DNA of 64,000 nucleotides, taken from positions 310,001 to 374,000 of the forward strand of contig NZ_AYOU01000121.1 of NCBI RefSeq assembly GCF_000500065.1, in the 5' to 3' direction. Numbering within the stretch: the first letter of the stretch is position 1; the number at the start of each line of letters is the position of its first letter. The stretch comes from Borrelia hispanica CRI (GTDB lineage Bacteria; Spirochaetota; Spirochaetia; Borreliales; Borreliaceae). The notes beneath the pieces are model-generated. The model saw nothing but the letters and a program-made list of their open reading frames with translations. It searched no databases and was not told the origin of the DNA. Shown here in pieces: positions 1-9,282 of the stretch. Position numbers and translations under genes: made by a program.

Positions 1-745
1 TGATGAGGCCTATGGTTTTTTTAAAGAAGATCCGCCAAGTACGTTGCGTAACTATAAAATGTTTTATGATCTTTTGGGTGATCCTAATATACGAGAAGAA
101 TTTTTAAATTATTATAAAAACTTGTCTGGTGTATATTTTGTAGATGATAAGAATAATGTTGCAGTATTTAAAAATGGTGTTTTAGTAAATTTTTTTTCCA
201 AAATATTGAATTATACTTCAAATTTAAATTTAGATGAGAAATATCTGAATAAGGTTTATTTCAAAAATAAAATTCCTATTCGTTATGAAAATGTTTTGTT
301 TGGTTATAATGTTTATTATTCTGTTTATCCTTATGTTAGTATGATTGAGGTTCAGTACCCAAATAAAAAAGCCGTTTATATTTTTTCTTTGGATTCTTTT
401 CGTTATGAAATTTTTGATAATTTTAGTTATAGTTTTGATTATGTAGGTATTAATAATTTTTTAATAGCCGATGTTCCAGAAATTTTTGTTCCTAATATGT
501 TGAATTTGAGTCCAAAGCGAGTTTCTTCTTTTGATATTCGACAAGCTTTGATATCTAAAAAGATTTTTAATGAGAATGATGTTGTTGAAGTTAGAAATTA
601 TTCTTTTGGAGAATTAACTTCAGTTTATAGAAAAATTAATGACTCTAAGAAGTTTAATTATATTGAAATTTATGATAAAGGAGTTTTTAAAGCTAAAAGA
701 GTTATTTTAGATGATTCTTTGGATATCTATCGTAACATTAAGTAG
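1..745 (+). CDS. Unknown protein, 5' end cut by window edge
   Basis: The frame is open from base 2 to the TAG at 743-745, giving 247 visible residues. The gene begins before the window: sense codons (D-E-A-Y-G-F-F-K-E-D-P) precede the first in-window start candidates (TTG 44, ATG 59), and neither candidate has a Shine-Dalgarno sequence. No family is recognised. The visible part is rich in Phe, Tyr, Asn and Asp, has no membrane segment and no Cys cluster, and looks like a mixed alpha/beta or beta-rich soluble domain. The next gene starts 16 bases after its stop on the same strand, so the two may be co-transcribed. Coding status is well supported by length and codon use; function is unknown. 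Confidence 0.75.
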   Translation, partial: DEAYGFFKEDPPSTLRNYKMFYDLLGDPNIREEFLNYYKNLSGVYFVDDKNNVAVFKNGVLVNFFSKILNYTSNLNLDEKYLNKVYFKNKIPIRYENVLFGYNVYYSVYPYVSMIEVQYPNKKAVYIFSLDSFRYEIFDNFSYSFDYVGINNFLIADVPEIFVPNMLNLSPKRVSSFDIRQALISKKIFNENDVVEVRNYSFGELTSVYRKINDSKKFNYIEIYDKGVFKAKRVILDDSLDIYRNIK

Positions 746-761
746 CTTTTAAAAATTATTG

Positions 762-2399
762 ATGCATAGAAAAATTTTTATTGTCATTATGTTAATTTTT
801 TCATGCAACACAATAAGAGATATAGATGACAAACAAATTTATTATGTTCCATCTGAAAGTATAAGTAAGCATATTGAGGACAATAATTTTGAATTTGCTC
901 TTTCAAGTTATTATAATCTAAAAAATAATGGTTTTGAAATGGAGCAGAGTATTTTGGATTTAAGAGATAAAGCTTTATCTGGAATTCAAAATGAATATTT
1001 AAATTTTTGCAAATCTAAAGATTATGAGAGAGCATTATTTAAGCTTGAAACTTTAAATTTGTTTGGTATTATGCTTAATGAAAGCAAAGAACAATTAATT
1101 TTAAAACATCTTGAGAGTTTGAGGCACAAGGATCCCATGCTTGCAAGTTTTTTTGCAAAATATTATTTGTTTGATAATAATTTTGATTTTTTGCGAAATT
1201 TTGTTATTCATGAGAAATCTCCTTCAAAAAATGTTTTGCTCGACACATCTGTGTTAACAGTTTGGGTAGATATGGGCACTAAGATTTTAAATGGTAATAG
1301 AGTACCAAATATTGCTCTAGGGTCTTCTTTTGTTATTGATAATCTTAAGGGATATGCTTTGACCAATTATCATGTAATTAGTTCTCAGGTTAATAGTGAT
1401 TATAATGGAGTTTCCAATCTTTATGTTAAACTTCCAAGAGGCAAGGGTGAAAAGCTTCCAGCAGAAGTTATTTCTTATTCAAAGGAGATGGATCTTGCAT
1501 TAATTAAGGTTTCTTTTAAATTAGAGCATCAATTTAATTTGGATTATTCTTCAAATATTAATATTGGAGACAGGATTTATGCTATGGGTTCTCCTTTGGG
1601 ATTTGAGAAGACTATTACTTCAGGAATAATTTCTGGTAAGAATAGAAACCTGTTGTCTGTGGGTGATTCTTATCAAATTGATGCTGCCATTAATCAGGGA
1701 AATTCTGGTGGACCTGTCATCAATGAGAATGGAGGTTTTGTTGGCCTTACATTTGCTGGATTTGTATATTCTCAAGGTCTTAATTTTGTAATACCTTCAA
1801 AATGGGTTTTAAAGGTATTGCCCTTTATGTATAGAGGTGGTGTTTTAAAAAATAATTGGTTAGGTTTTACTTTTTCAGAAAGTTTAAATAATTTGGAAAT
1901 ATCATATGTAGTTCCTAATTCGCCCGCAGATATTGGTGGACTTAGAAGTGGAGATTCTATTTTAAGTGTTAATTCTTTGAAATTTGATAGTTTAAGAGAA
2001 TTGCAATATTATATCTTGCAAAAAAAGTCTATGGTAAGTGTTAAATATAAAAGGAATAATAAGGAATACGAGAGTTATTTATATCCACAAGCTCGACCCG
2101 AAAATATTGTTGAGAGTATCATTAATAGAGATTCTTTTAAAAATGTGGTGGGAGCTTTTTTAGGTTTAAATTTAAGTTTTGTTGCTGGAAAAGAGTATAG
2201 GGTTGTAAAGGTTTTTGCAAATGGTCTTGGTGATGAATTGAATTTTAGGACTAATGATGAAATTTTTATTTATGATTTTAAATATATTAAGGATAAGAGA
2301 GTATTTGTATTATTACTTTATGTTAAAAGATTGTTTTCTGGATATTTAGGAGCTCCTTTGCAGCTTATTATTCCTTTTGATTCTATTATATTTGTATAA
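762..2399 (+). CDS. HtrA-like trypsin-fold serine protease, putative lipoprotein
   Basis: A 545-residue exported protease. The N-terminus has a short charged start, a hydrophobic stretch and a lipobox-like IFSC, so it is probably a lipoprotein facing the periplasm. Residues about 20-150 look helical (TPR-like) and are not part of a standard HtrA. The trypsin-like domain follows with a complete triad: His204 (TNYHV), Asp244 (MDLAL) and Ser315 (GNSGGP). A PDZ-like segment lies near 380-440 (NSPADIGGLRSGDSILSVN), then a C-terminal region of about 90 residues that I do not recognise. ATG 762 is chosen over the adjacent TTG 759; neither has a strong Shine-Dalgarno sequence. Protein quality control in the periplasm is inferred from the family. 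It is a different architecture from classical DegP, which has no TPR-like N-terminal region. Confidence 0.82.
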   Translation: MHRKIFIVIMLIFSCNTIRDIDDKQIYYVPSESISKHIEDNNFEFALSSYYNLKNNGFEMEQSILDLRDKALSGIQNEYLNFCKSKDYERALFKLETLNLFGIMLNESKEQLILKHLESLRHKDPMLASFFAKYYLFDNNFDFLRNFVIHEKSPSKNVLLDTSVLTVWVDMGTKILNGNRVPNIALGSSFVIDNLKGYALTNYHVISSQVNSDYNGVSNLYVKLPRGKGEKLPAEVISYSKEMDLALIKVSFKLEHQFNLDYSSNINIGDRIYAMGSPLGFEKTITSGIISGKNRNLLSVGDSYQIDAAINQGNSGGPVINENGGFVGLTFAGFVYSQGLNFVIPSKWVLKVLPFMYRGGVLKNNWLGFTFSESLNNLEISYVVPNSPADIGGLRSGDSILSVNSLKFDSLRELQYYILQKKSMVSVKYKRNNKEYESYLYPQARPENIVESIINRDSFKNVVGAFLGLNLSFVAGKEYRVVKVFANGLGDELNFRTNDEIFIYDFKYIKDKRVFVLLLYVKRLFSGYLGAPLQLIIPFDSIIFV

Positions 2400-2433
2400 A
2401 TAAATTGAACTATGTTTTGGAGAGTTGATTTTT

Positions 2434-3540
2434 ATGGGCTTTTATTTAAATTTAGTTAATGGCGATACTCGTTCTAAGCTTGATAATATTGTTTCTATTA
2501 GTCATTTTAATTTTAAAGACGATTTAAATCTAATGCTTATTATTGGTCCTATGGGTAGTGGTAAGACAGAATATGCTGCTAAAATTTATAAAGATTCTCT
2601 TATTGTTAAAAATAAATCTTCTGAAATTTTAACTTCTATCACAAGGGGTCTTAGAAATAGAGCCAATGTATTTTTTATTAGAAATATTCTTGATAAAAAA
2701 AGATTTAAGAATTATCCTGAGAATGTTATTCCTTATAGAGGCGGTGGGAGCGATAAGATTGATGGTGTTGATTTTGCTAGTGATTCTTTTGATGTAGGAC
2801 AATTGATAGATAAAAATCCTGAATATGGAACTTTTATTATTGATGAGACTTGTTTTTATGATGAGCGGTTGGTATTTATTGTAAATAAAATAGCTTTAGA
2901 TTTGAATGTATTATTTATACTTCCTACTTTACTTTATAATTTTAGAAAGGAAATATTTAATAACACGGCTAGACTTTTAATAGAGTATGCAGATAAAATT
3001 TGTAGTCTTGGGGCTTATTGTGAACATATTAATTGTATGGATGAATCTTTTTTAACATACAGATATTATTTTTATGAAGGTAAAGAAATAGCCGCACCTT
3101 ATTTTGATCCTTTATTAATTGTTGGCGGTGATGAGATTGTTGAATCTGCTATTTATCCAAATTATGCTACAAGATGTTCTAAACATCATTATCTTGTTGG
3201 GAGAGAATATTTTTTTACTATTCTTAAACCTTTTGCATTATTGTATATTCAGGGTGATAAAAAATTTCTAGAGAGAGAAATTGTTGATTTAAAGAGTAAT
3301 ATTGTAAATTCAAATTTTCAAAAGTCTCTTTTAATTGAGGTTGGAGAAAAATATGATATTACTATTTTAGAAAATGTGTTAAAATTGCCTTTTTTGGCGG
3401 AAAGAGCCTTGATTACACTTTCGTTTGAGTATAATATCTTAAGTAAAGAAGATTTTAAGGAAATTGTTGATAGATTTTCACTTAGTAAAGATTATATTCA
3501 AAAAGTCATTGTTTCAAGAGAGTATAAGGGGATTTTTTAA
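2434..3540 (+). CDS. tdk: Thymidine kinase with long C-terminal extension
   Basis: Phosphorylates thymidine with ATP in pyrimidine salvage; tmk lies nearby. The Walker A motif GPMGSGKT is near the N-terminus, the FIIDE motif holds the catalytic acid, and a Cys-containing lasso region (CSLGAYCEHINC, then YATRCSKHH) matches the zinc-binding nucleoside-binding lobe of type II thymidine kinases. The protein is 368 residues, whereas family members are typically about 190-200. The surplus includes insertions and about 110 C-terminal residues after the zinc lobe with no recognised domain. ATG 2434 is chosen because GGAGAG lies nine bases upstream; TTG 2425 abuts that site and is unlikely. It converges on the minus-strand gene that ends at 3548, seven bases after its stop. 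Confidence 0.85.
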   Translation: MGFYLNLVNGDTRSKLDNIVSISHFNFKDDLNLMLIIGPMGSGKTEYAAKIYKDSLIVKNKSSEILTSITRGLRNRANVFFIRNILDKKRFKNYPENVIPYRGGGSDKIDGVDFASDSFDVGQLIDKNPEYGTFIIDETCFYDERLVFIVNKIALDLNVLFILPTLLYNFRKEIFNNTARLLIEYADKICSLGAYCEHINCMDESFLTYRYYFYEGKEIAAPYFDPLLIVGGDEIVESAIYPNYATRCSKHHYLVGREYFFTILKPFALLYIQGDKKFLEREIVDLKSNIVNSNFQKSLLIEVGEKYDITILENVLKLPFLAERALITLSFEYNILSKEDFKEIVDRFSLSKDYIQKVIVSREYKGIF

Positions 3541-3547
3541 AATAATA

Positions 3548-4165
3548 TTAATAGAAATTTGGTCTTTTTTGAAAAAACTCTTTTGTTTTTTCAATGCGTG
3601 TTAATTCTCGGTTGATTATGTCATAGTAGTTAAGTTCTTTTATTTCAATTCTATAATATTCATCTTCCCAATTTGTTATTCCATTACCTTGTATCTTGAT
3701 AAATTTGTATTTTTCTAATTGTTTATGGTATGTTAAAGCTTTTTTGTAATAAGAAGCGGCCATTTTATAAAAAATTATAGCTTGATTTAGGTTTTTAAGA
3801 ATACCATCCTTTTTGGTAGTTTTATAGAAATATACATTTCTTGTGTCAAATAAATTACCTAAATATAGATGTTGCTTAACAAGAAGTAAATTTACATGCA
3901 TTTTAAAGAGCAGCTTATATTTATTCCATGCTTCTTTTGTTTTTATTTGCGATAGAGAGTAATTTGGATTTCCAAACGGATATTTTAATGCGTTTTGTAG
4001 AAAAAAAATATTCCTTTTATAATTGTCTGGTTTTTTTTTCATATTTTCATTGAAAATGACATACCATTGTTCGGCATAGAAAAATTTTGATGATGCATTG
4101 ACGTTAATTATGAGTAAAATTGAAAGTATTATTAAGTATAATACAAAAAAGTTATTATGAAACAT
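3548..4165 (-). CDS. Small exported protein of unknown function
   Basis: A 205-residue protein with a clear N-terminal signal: a hydrophobic run (FFVLYLIILSILLIINV) ending at NASS, a plausible signal peptidase I site. The mature part is Lys/Tyr/Asn-rich and predicted mostly helical, with a pattern (AIIFYKMAASYYKKALTYHKQL) resembling a TPR-like helical pair; it is likely periplasmic. The ATG at 4165 is preceded by GGAAGGA at good spacing. The gene lies 32 bases downstream of tmk on the same strand and is probably co-transcribed with it. I do not recognise a family, and the functional link to nucleotide salvage may be coincidental. Confidence 0.7.
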   Translation of the reverse strand: MFHNNFFVLYLIILSILLIINVNASSKFFYAEQWYVIFNENMKKKPDNYKRNIFFLQNALKYPFGNPNYSLSQIKTKEAWNKYKLLFKMHVNLLLVKQHLYLGNLFDTRNVYFYKTTKKDGILKNLNQAIIFYKMAASYYKKALTYHKQLEKYKFIKIQGNGITNWEDEYYRIEIKELNYYDIINRELTRIEKTKEFFQKRPNFY

Positions 4166-4197
4166 GTTTTGTATCCTTCCCTTTATTATATTAGATG

Positions 4198-4806
4198 TTA
4201 AAATTTTATTAAATCAAAAATTTTCCTTGCACTTACTTCAAGATCGTGTTCATTTGAGTTTTCAATATATACAATATCAATTAATTGATCAAAAATTTGA
4301 AACATTTCCATATATCTAGAATTTATTTCTTTGAATTTAGCTTCTTCAAATTCAAAAAGATCCGCTTGTATTCTATTTTTTTGAATACGTTTAAATGCTA
4401 TATTGGGGTCTGTTTTTATAAAAAAAAGTTTTTCAGGTAATGGAAAATCTTTATTTAGTTTATACCCTAATTCTCCTTGATATGCTATAGATGAAAATAA
4501 ATATCTATCGCTTATTACTTTTGTGTGATTCTTATTTAGTATTGCTATTATTCCATTTTGTACATTATATAAATGTTCATATCTATCTGCAACATATAAA
4601 TGTGCTAATGATACTTTTCGTAAGGGATTTTTAAAGTTGGTCAGTTGTTTTCTGATGAGTTTACCAATTATTCCTGTTGATGGTTCTTTTGTAAAATGGT
4701 ATTTAATTTTATTATTACAGATTTTTTGTAATTTTTGGATTATACTTGTTTTGCCGCTTCCATCAATTCCTTCTATACAATAAAAATTTTTTAGGATCTT
4801 AGTCAC
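4198..4806 (-). CDS. tmk: Thymidylate kinase
   Basis: Phosphorylates dTMP to dTDP, the step after thymidine kinase or thymidylate synthase. The P-loop GIDGSGKT is at residues 13-20, followed by the DRY motif (VISDRYLFSS) and an Arg-containing lid (KRIQKNRIQADLFE). The length of 202 residues is normal. The start is GTG at 4806, supported by AGGAGA (complement of 4815-4820) eight bases upstream; no ATG fits. It is transcribed leftward, divergent from tamB, and is followed by the small exported protein at 3548-4165. With tdk it gives the window a compact thymidine salvage pair, as expected in a spirochaete with little de novo nucleotide synthesis. Confidence 0.93.
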   Translation of the reverse strand: MTKILKNFYCIEGIDGSGKTSIIQKLQKICNNKIKYHFTKEPSTGIIGKLIRKQLTNFKNPLRKVSLAHLYVADRYEHLYNVQNGIIAILNKNHTKVISDRYLFSSIAYQGELGYKLNKDFPLPEKLFFIKTDPNIAFKRIQKNRIQADLFEFEEAKFKEINSRYMEMFQIFDQLIDIVYIENSNEHDLEVSARKIFDLIKF

Positions 4807-4854
4807 AAAAATTATCTCCTTAGATATTTTAGTAATGAGATGCTTACTTTAAGT

Positions 4855-4864
4855 ATTATATAAT
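4855..4864. promoter_or_regulatory. Shared palindromic -10 of divergent tmk / tamB
   Basis: The 74-base gap between the divergent tmk and tamB starts contains the perfect palindrome ATTATATAAT, which reads TATAAT on the plus strand (4859-4864) and on the minus strand (4860-4855). tamB starts 16 bases downstream and tmk 48 bases the other way. No good -35 hexamer is seen at 16-18 bases for either direction, so activity is inferred from the -10 alone. The same palindrome occurs between coaBC and yhdT. Confidence 0.45.
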
Positions 4865-4880
4865 ATATATTAATAGATCT

Positions 4881-7800
4881 ATGAATTTGTTTTTTATAAG
4901 GAATAAAGTTACTCTATCTTTTATTTGCTCGATTTTAGTTTTTATATTTATTCTTATTATTTTTGTTTTGTTTGTTCAATTTCAAGTTTATTCTGCTAGG
5001 TTTTTTATTATGAATTATCTTGAGGCAAAATTGGGTTTTAAGATTAAATATAATAAAATAGATCCTTATTTTTTATCTTCAATCAAAATAGACAATTTGG
5101 AGTTGAGTTTAAACGAACAAGATAAAGTCTTGATGCATACTGTTAAGGTTAATTTAGATTTATTTAACTTATTGTTAGGAAATGAAAATATTGTTTTAGA
5201 TATTTTTGTTAAGGGTAGTACTTTAAATTTTGATTTAAATGATTTTAAGAGCTTTAAATCAAAAAGTTCAATTCCTATGAAATTAGAGTTAAATGATGAA
5301 AAAGCTAGTCGTGTAATAATTGGAAAGATGTTTGGTTCCTTTGAAAGTCTTCATATGCATTTAGAAGATATTAATATTAATTTTAAATTAAGTTCTGGTA
5401 GATTTTTGAGATTTCAAATTAATAATTTTGTATTAAAGACCATTGATGATGATTTTTTATTTAATTTTGTTGTTAATTTTGGTCTTCCTGAAGTTTTATA
5501 TCCTGATGTTAATAGTGAAAATATTGGTAATTCAGTCTTTTATTTTGAAGGTAAATTTAAAAAAGATCTTGAAAATGGGTATATTAACTTTAGTTTTTTA
5601 GAATTTTATACAGATTACTTTACTTTTCTTGAACAAGGATTTCAAATAAATTATTCAAAGGGTAATATTGAAATTTTTAATATTATAAGAGAAAATTTGG
5701 ATTTTAATTTAAAATATGACTTTAATAAAAATTTTTTAAGATTGGATGCTTTGTTTTTTGATATAAATCTTTTAGAGTGGATAAAGCTTAATGATTATTT
5801 GAAAAATTACAATAGTTATCTTGATACAAGTTTGAATGGTCAATTTGCATTTTCTTATGATTTTAAAGATAAAGATTTAAGGTATGCATTTTTATTAAAC
5901 TCATCTTTGAGTGATAATATTGCAGATAAGGAAATTCAGGGTGTTAAAATACAAGTTAAAGGTAATGAAGAAATTGCAGATATACAGAATGCTTTCATAA
6001 AACTTAAGAGAGGGTTTGTTGGGTATAAGGGTTATTATTCTTTAAAAAATTTAATGCCGATAGGAAAGCTTGATTTTAAATCAGCCAAAATATTTAATTT
6101 AAATGATATTAATGGGCATTTGAATTTTAGTAAAGAAAAACAGTATTTTTGTGTAAAGTCTAAAGATTTTAGAATTGGTAGACTGAAAATTCGAGATTTA
6201 AATTTAAAGACGGATTTTGATTCAAAGAATATCCATGTTGATTATTTGTTAAATTTTGTTAACAATAATTCTATCCTTTCCTTAAAGGGTGATTTTAATA
6301 GGGAAAATTTCAATCTTAATCTAGGTATTAAAGAGTTTCCTGTACTTTTCTTTAAAGATATTTTTCCAGAAATTTTTATGAGTAAAGTTATTCCTGAGTA
6401 TTTTTTGTCGGGTAAATATTTAAATTTGAATTCAGATTTTAACTTAAATATTGTTGATTATACTAAGAGTAAATTAAATGATCTTAAGTTTACTTTATTT
6501 TCAAAATTGAATAATTTTAGTTTAATGTTTGATGCTAGTGGAGAAGGGAATGCTTATAAAGTAAAATATTTTAATTATAATAGTGGTGATTATAATGTAA
6601 ATTCTAGTTTTTTGGTACATTTGTTTGATGATACTTTAAAGATAGATACTAAGTTTAAATATTTAAATAGGAATTATCCTGTTTATTTTGAATTTAATTT
6701 TAAAGATAGATATGCCAATTTAAAACTTTCACCCAAGGCACAAATCAATTTAACTTATTCCGATTTAATTATAGCTTGTTTTTTTGATATTAATGATTTT
6801 CGTTTTTATAATGGCGATTCTGAAATTTTGTTAAATATAAATTCTTATGGTGATTATCAAAGAGTGACAGATGATTTGAGTATTATGCTCTCTAAATTTA
6901 GGTTAGATAAAATTTCTATTAATCCTAATTTTAATTTTAATTTTAGTTTTGAGGGTTTATATAAAGATAAAAAAGTTAGTCTTTCGAATGTTAAGTTTGT
7001 GAATAAAAATTCAAATTTACAAGGTCAAGGATATTTAAATTTAAATAATAAGCTTAATGGTAATTTAAATTTGTTTTCAACTTTAAGTTCTGAACGTTAT
7101 TTTTTAGGAATTGATACTAATGAGGATGGCAGTTATTTTGTTGGTAGATTTCAGGGGTTTAATTTTGATAATTTGAAATTCTTATCATTTTTAAGTGGTA
7201 AGCTTAATGGTAATTTTATACTTAATTTTAAAGATAGTGATTTGTTTAAATATTCTCTTAATGCTTATCTTGAAACAGATGGTCTCTCTTTGGTAGGTAT
7301 TCCTACATATTTTTCTTTAAATTTGGGATTGGTTGATAATAATCTTAATGTTTATAATATAAAGGCCATTCAAAATAAAAGAGAAGTTTTAACAGGTAAT
7401 TTTAGATATGATTTTAAAAATTCTATTGGGCTTTCTAATTTAAATGTTAATAGTGATCTTTTCTCTTCAAAAGTGAATGCAAGTTTTCAAATGTTGGAAA
7501 ATTCAGCCGAAGAAGAATTTGGAATTGTAAGGAGTGAAATTGATGGAGAGATTGCATTAAGAGAATTAATGTATAAAGACAAAAATCTTTCTGAACTTAC
7601 AATTGAATTTGAAAATAATTCTGAAAGATTGATGATTTCATCAATTGAATATGATTTGATTAGTTATTTATATGAATATGCTAATGGCAATTTTAATTTG
7701 ATATTAAATGATTATTTACCCCTTAGTTTTATTGCAACAGGAAATATTTTGAAGGATAAAATTACAAGTAATATAGGGAATATTAAATTTAATTCAAAAT

Positions 7801-9272
7801 TAATTACAGAAGATTTATTATCGTCACAATTTCTTTTTAATATTAAGGAACATTTTGTTCTCTATGATCTTGATTTAGTTGGTGAATTAGCGCTTGATGG
7901 TGATTTATATAATCCAAATCTTAATGGAAAATTTCAGGTTTTAAATGGTTCTATGAGTACTGAATATTTAAAATCATTTAGACAATATGGTCAGAGTAGA
8001 ATTTTAGAGTTAATTAATGTACCAGTTTCTATTAAGGATAATAGTGTTATTATTGAGAATAAATTTAATTTGGATTATTACTCCGCTATTGATGTTGTTG
8101 CTCATTTAAATCTTAATTTTTTAAGTGATAGTATTGTTGATTATTATAAAATAGATATTAATGTTTCTGGTAATTCTGGGGTACCTATCAAATTTGATAA
8201 AGTGACTATAAATTTTGTTGGACATGCTTCGGGTGATTTCTTTATTGAAGGTAATTCTGAAGAGATTATGTTTAAGGGGGATTTAAATGTCTCTAATGCG
8301 TGGTTTTATTTGCTTGAAAATTCAATTGTTGATTTATTAATAGATCCTTATAAAAAATCAAAGAATGTTGGAGTGTTTAATCCTGATTCTAAGGGTTTAG
8401 ATATTGTGACGGATCTTAAGATTAATTTTGATAATAATGTTGCTTTTCATTGGCCAGATAATAAGATTTCTTTTTTAAATGCTGTTATTGTAAAAGGAAA
8501 TACGCTTGAAGTTAAATCAGATACTAAAACAGATGATTTTATTCTTAAGGGTGATTTAAATATTGCAAGTGGTTCTTTTAATTATAATGGCAAACAATTT
8601 GTGTTTCGGGGTGTATCGTATATATCTTTTAATGAGAATAAAAATAAATTTGATCCTTGGGTAAAAGCTGAAGCTACAAATATTATTAAAGATGGTGGTG
8701 AGAATTTATTTATAACTATGACTATAGATAGTCCTTTAAGTTTATGGGATTTTAGGTTTTCATCTTATCCTGTACGAACAGAACAAGAGATTAAATATCT
8801 CTTGTCAAATGCAATAATTGGAGGAGGTAAACATGGATTACAATCAGCAGGTGTAAATACGCTTGAAATGGCACTTGGACTAGTTGGAGATATCCTTATT
8901 GATTTGATTGTACAACCTATTGAAGATTATATGCGTTCTGTATTAAAATTAGACCTACTGAGTATAAAAACGGATATACTAAGGAATGCTATTGGTACTT
9001 TGAGAAATTCTCCTACGTTTGTAGGTGTTCTTGATAAAACAAATGTTACAGTGGGTAAATATATTCTTGATGGTGTTTTTGCCAAAGCAGGATTTGGATT
9101 TTTAATGGAAGAAGTAACACCATTTTCTCAAAATTTAAATTTTAGTATTAATCTTGGTCTTGAACTTGATTCTCCGTTTTTCTTTATTGATTATACTTTT
9201 GATTATAATTTTATGAAGCATGGTTATGGTTTCGGGAGCCAGGTATCTATTTTTTGGAAATTTAAATATTGA
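4881..9272 (+). CDS. tamB: TamB/AsmA-like inner membrane-anchored envelope protein
   Basis: A 1463-residue protein with one N-terminal membrane segment (residues about 10-35) followed by a very long beta-rich, repetitive periplasmic region, typical of the AsmA/TamB bridge proteins. The last 350-400 residues carry the conserved TamB (DUF490) domain: phrases such as GDLNIASGSFNYNGKQFVFRG, the SYPVRTEQEIKYLLSNAIIGGG segment and a final beta-strand ending in Phe-Lys-Tyr. It sits 10 bases upstream of bamA, whose Shine-Dalgarno sequence overlaps the tamB stop, so the two are co-translated. In E. coli the partner is TamA; in B. burgdorferi, which lacks TamA, an interaction with BamA has been reported. 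The likely role is outer membrane assembly or lipid transport. Confidence 0.9.
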   Translation: MNLFFIRNKVTLSFICSILVFIFILIIFVLFVQFQVYSARFFIMNYLEAKLGFKIKYNKIDPYFLSSIKIDNLELSLNEQDKVLMHTVKVNLDLFNLLLGNENIVLDIFVKGSTLNFDLNDFKSFKSKSSIPMKLELNDEKASRVIIGKMFGSFESLHMHLEDININFKLSSGRFLRFQINNFVLKTIDDDFLFNFVVNFGLPEVLYPDVNSENIGNSVFYFEGKFKKDLENGYINFSFLEFYTDYFTFLEQGFQINYSKGNIEIFNIIRENLDFNLKYDFNKNFLRLDALFFDINLLEWIKLNDYLKNYNSYLDTSLNGQFAFSYDFKDKDLRYAFLLNSSLSDNIADKEIQGVKIQVKGNEEIADIQNAFIKLKRGFVGYKGYYSLKNLMPIGKLDFKSAKIFNLNDINGHLNFSKEKQYFCVKSKDFRIGRLKIRDLNLKTDFDSKNIHVDYLLNFVNNNSILSLKGDFNRENFNLNLGIKEFPVLFFKDIFPEIFMSKVIPEYFLSGKYLNLNSDFNLNIVDYTKSKLNDLKFTLFSKLNNFSLMFDASGEGNAYKVKYFNYNSGDYNVNSSFLVHLFDDTLKIDTKFKYLNRNYPVYFEFNFKDRYANLKLSPKAQINLTYSDLIIACFFDINDFRFYNGDSEILLNINSYGDYQRVTDDLSIMLSKFRLDKISINPNFNFNFSFEGLYKDKKVSLSNVKFVNKNSNLQGQGYLNLNNKLNGNLNLFSTLSSERYFLGIDTNEDGSYFVGRFQGFNFDNLKFLSFLSGKLNGNFILNFKDSDLFKYSLNAYLETDGLSLVGIPTYFSLNLGLVDNNLNVYNIKAIQNKREVLTGNFRYDFKNSIGLSNLNVNSDLFSSKVNASFQMLENSAEEEFGIVRSEIDGEIALRELMYKDKNLSELTIEFENNSERLMISSIEYDLISYLYEYANGNFNLILNDYLPLSFIATGNILKDKITSNIGNIKFNSKLITEDLLSSQFLFNIKEHFVLYDLDLVGELALDGDLYNPNLNGKFQVLNGSMSTEYLKSFRQYGQSRILELINVPVSIKDNSVIIENKFNLDYYSAIDVVAHLNLNFLSDSIVDYYKIDINVSGNSGVPIKFDKVTINFVGHASGDFFIEGNSEEIMFKGDLNVSNAWFYLLENSIVDLLIDPYKKSKNVGVFNPDSKGLDIVTDLKINFDNNVAFHWPDNKISFLNAVIVKGNTLEVKSDTKTDDFILKGDLNIASGSFNYNGKQFVFRGVSYISFNENKNKFDPWVKAEATNIIKDGGENLFITMTIDSPLSLWDFRFSSYPVRTEQEIKYLLSNAIIGGGKHGLQSAGVNTLEMALGLVGDILIDLIVQPIEDYMRSVLKLDLLSIKTDILRNAIGTLRNSPTFVGVLDKTNVTVGKYILDGVFAKAGFGFLMEEVTPFSQNLNFSINLGLELDSPFFFIDYTFDYNFMKHGYGFGSQVSIFWKFKY

Positions 9273-9282
9273 GGGGTTTGAA

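Noticed and set aside
9220-9282. Earlier start for BamA
   Set aside because: It lies within tamB and puts polar residues before the signal peptide; GTG 9283 has GAGGGG at good spacing.
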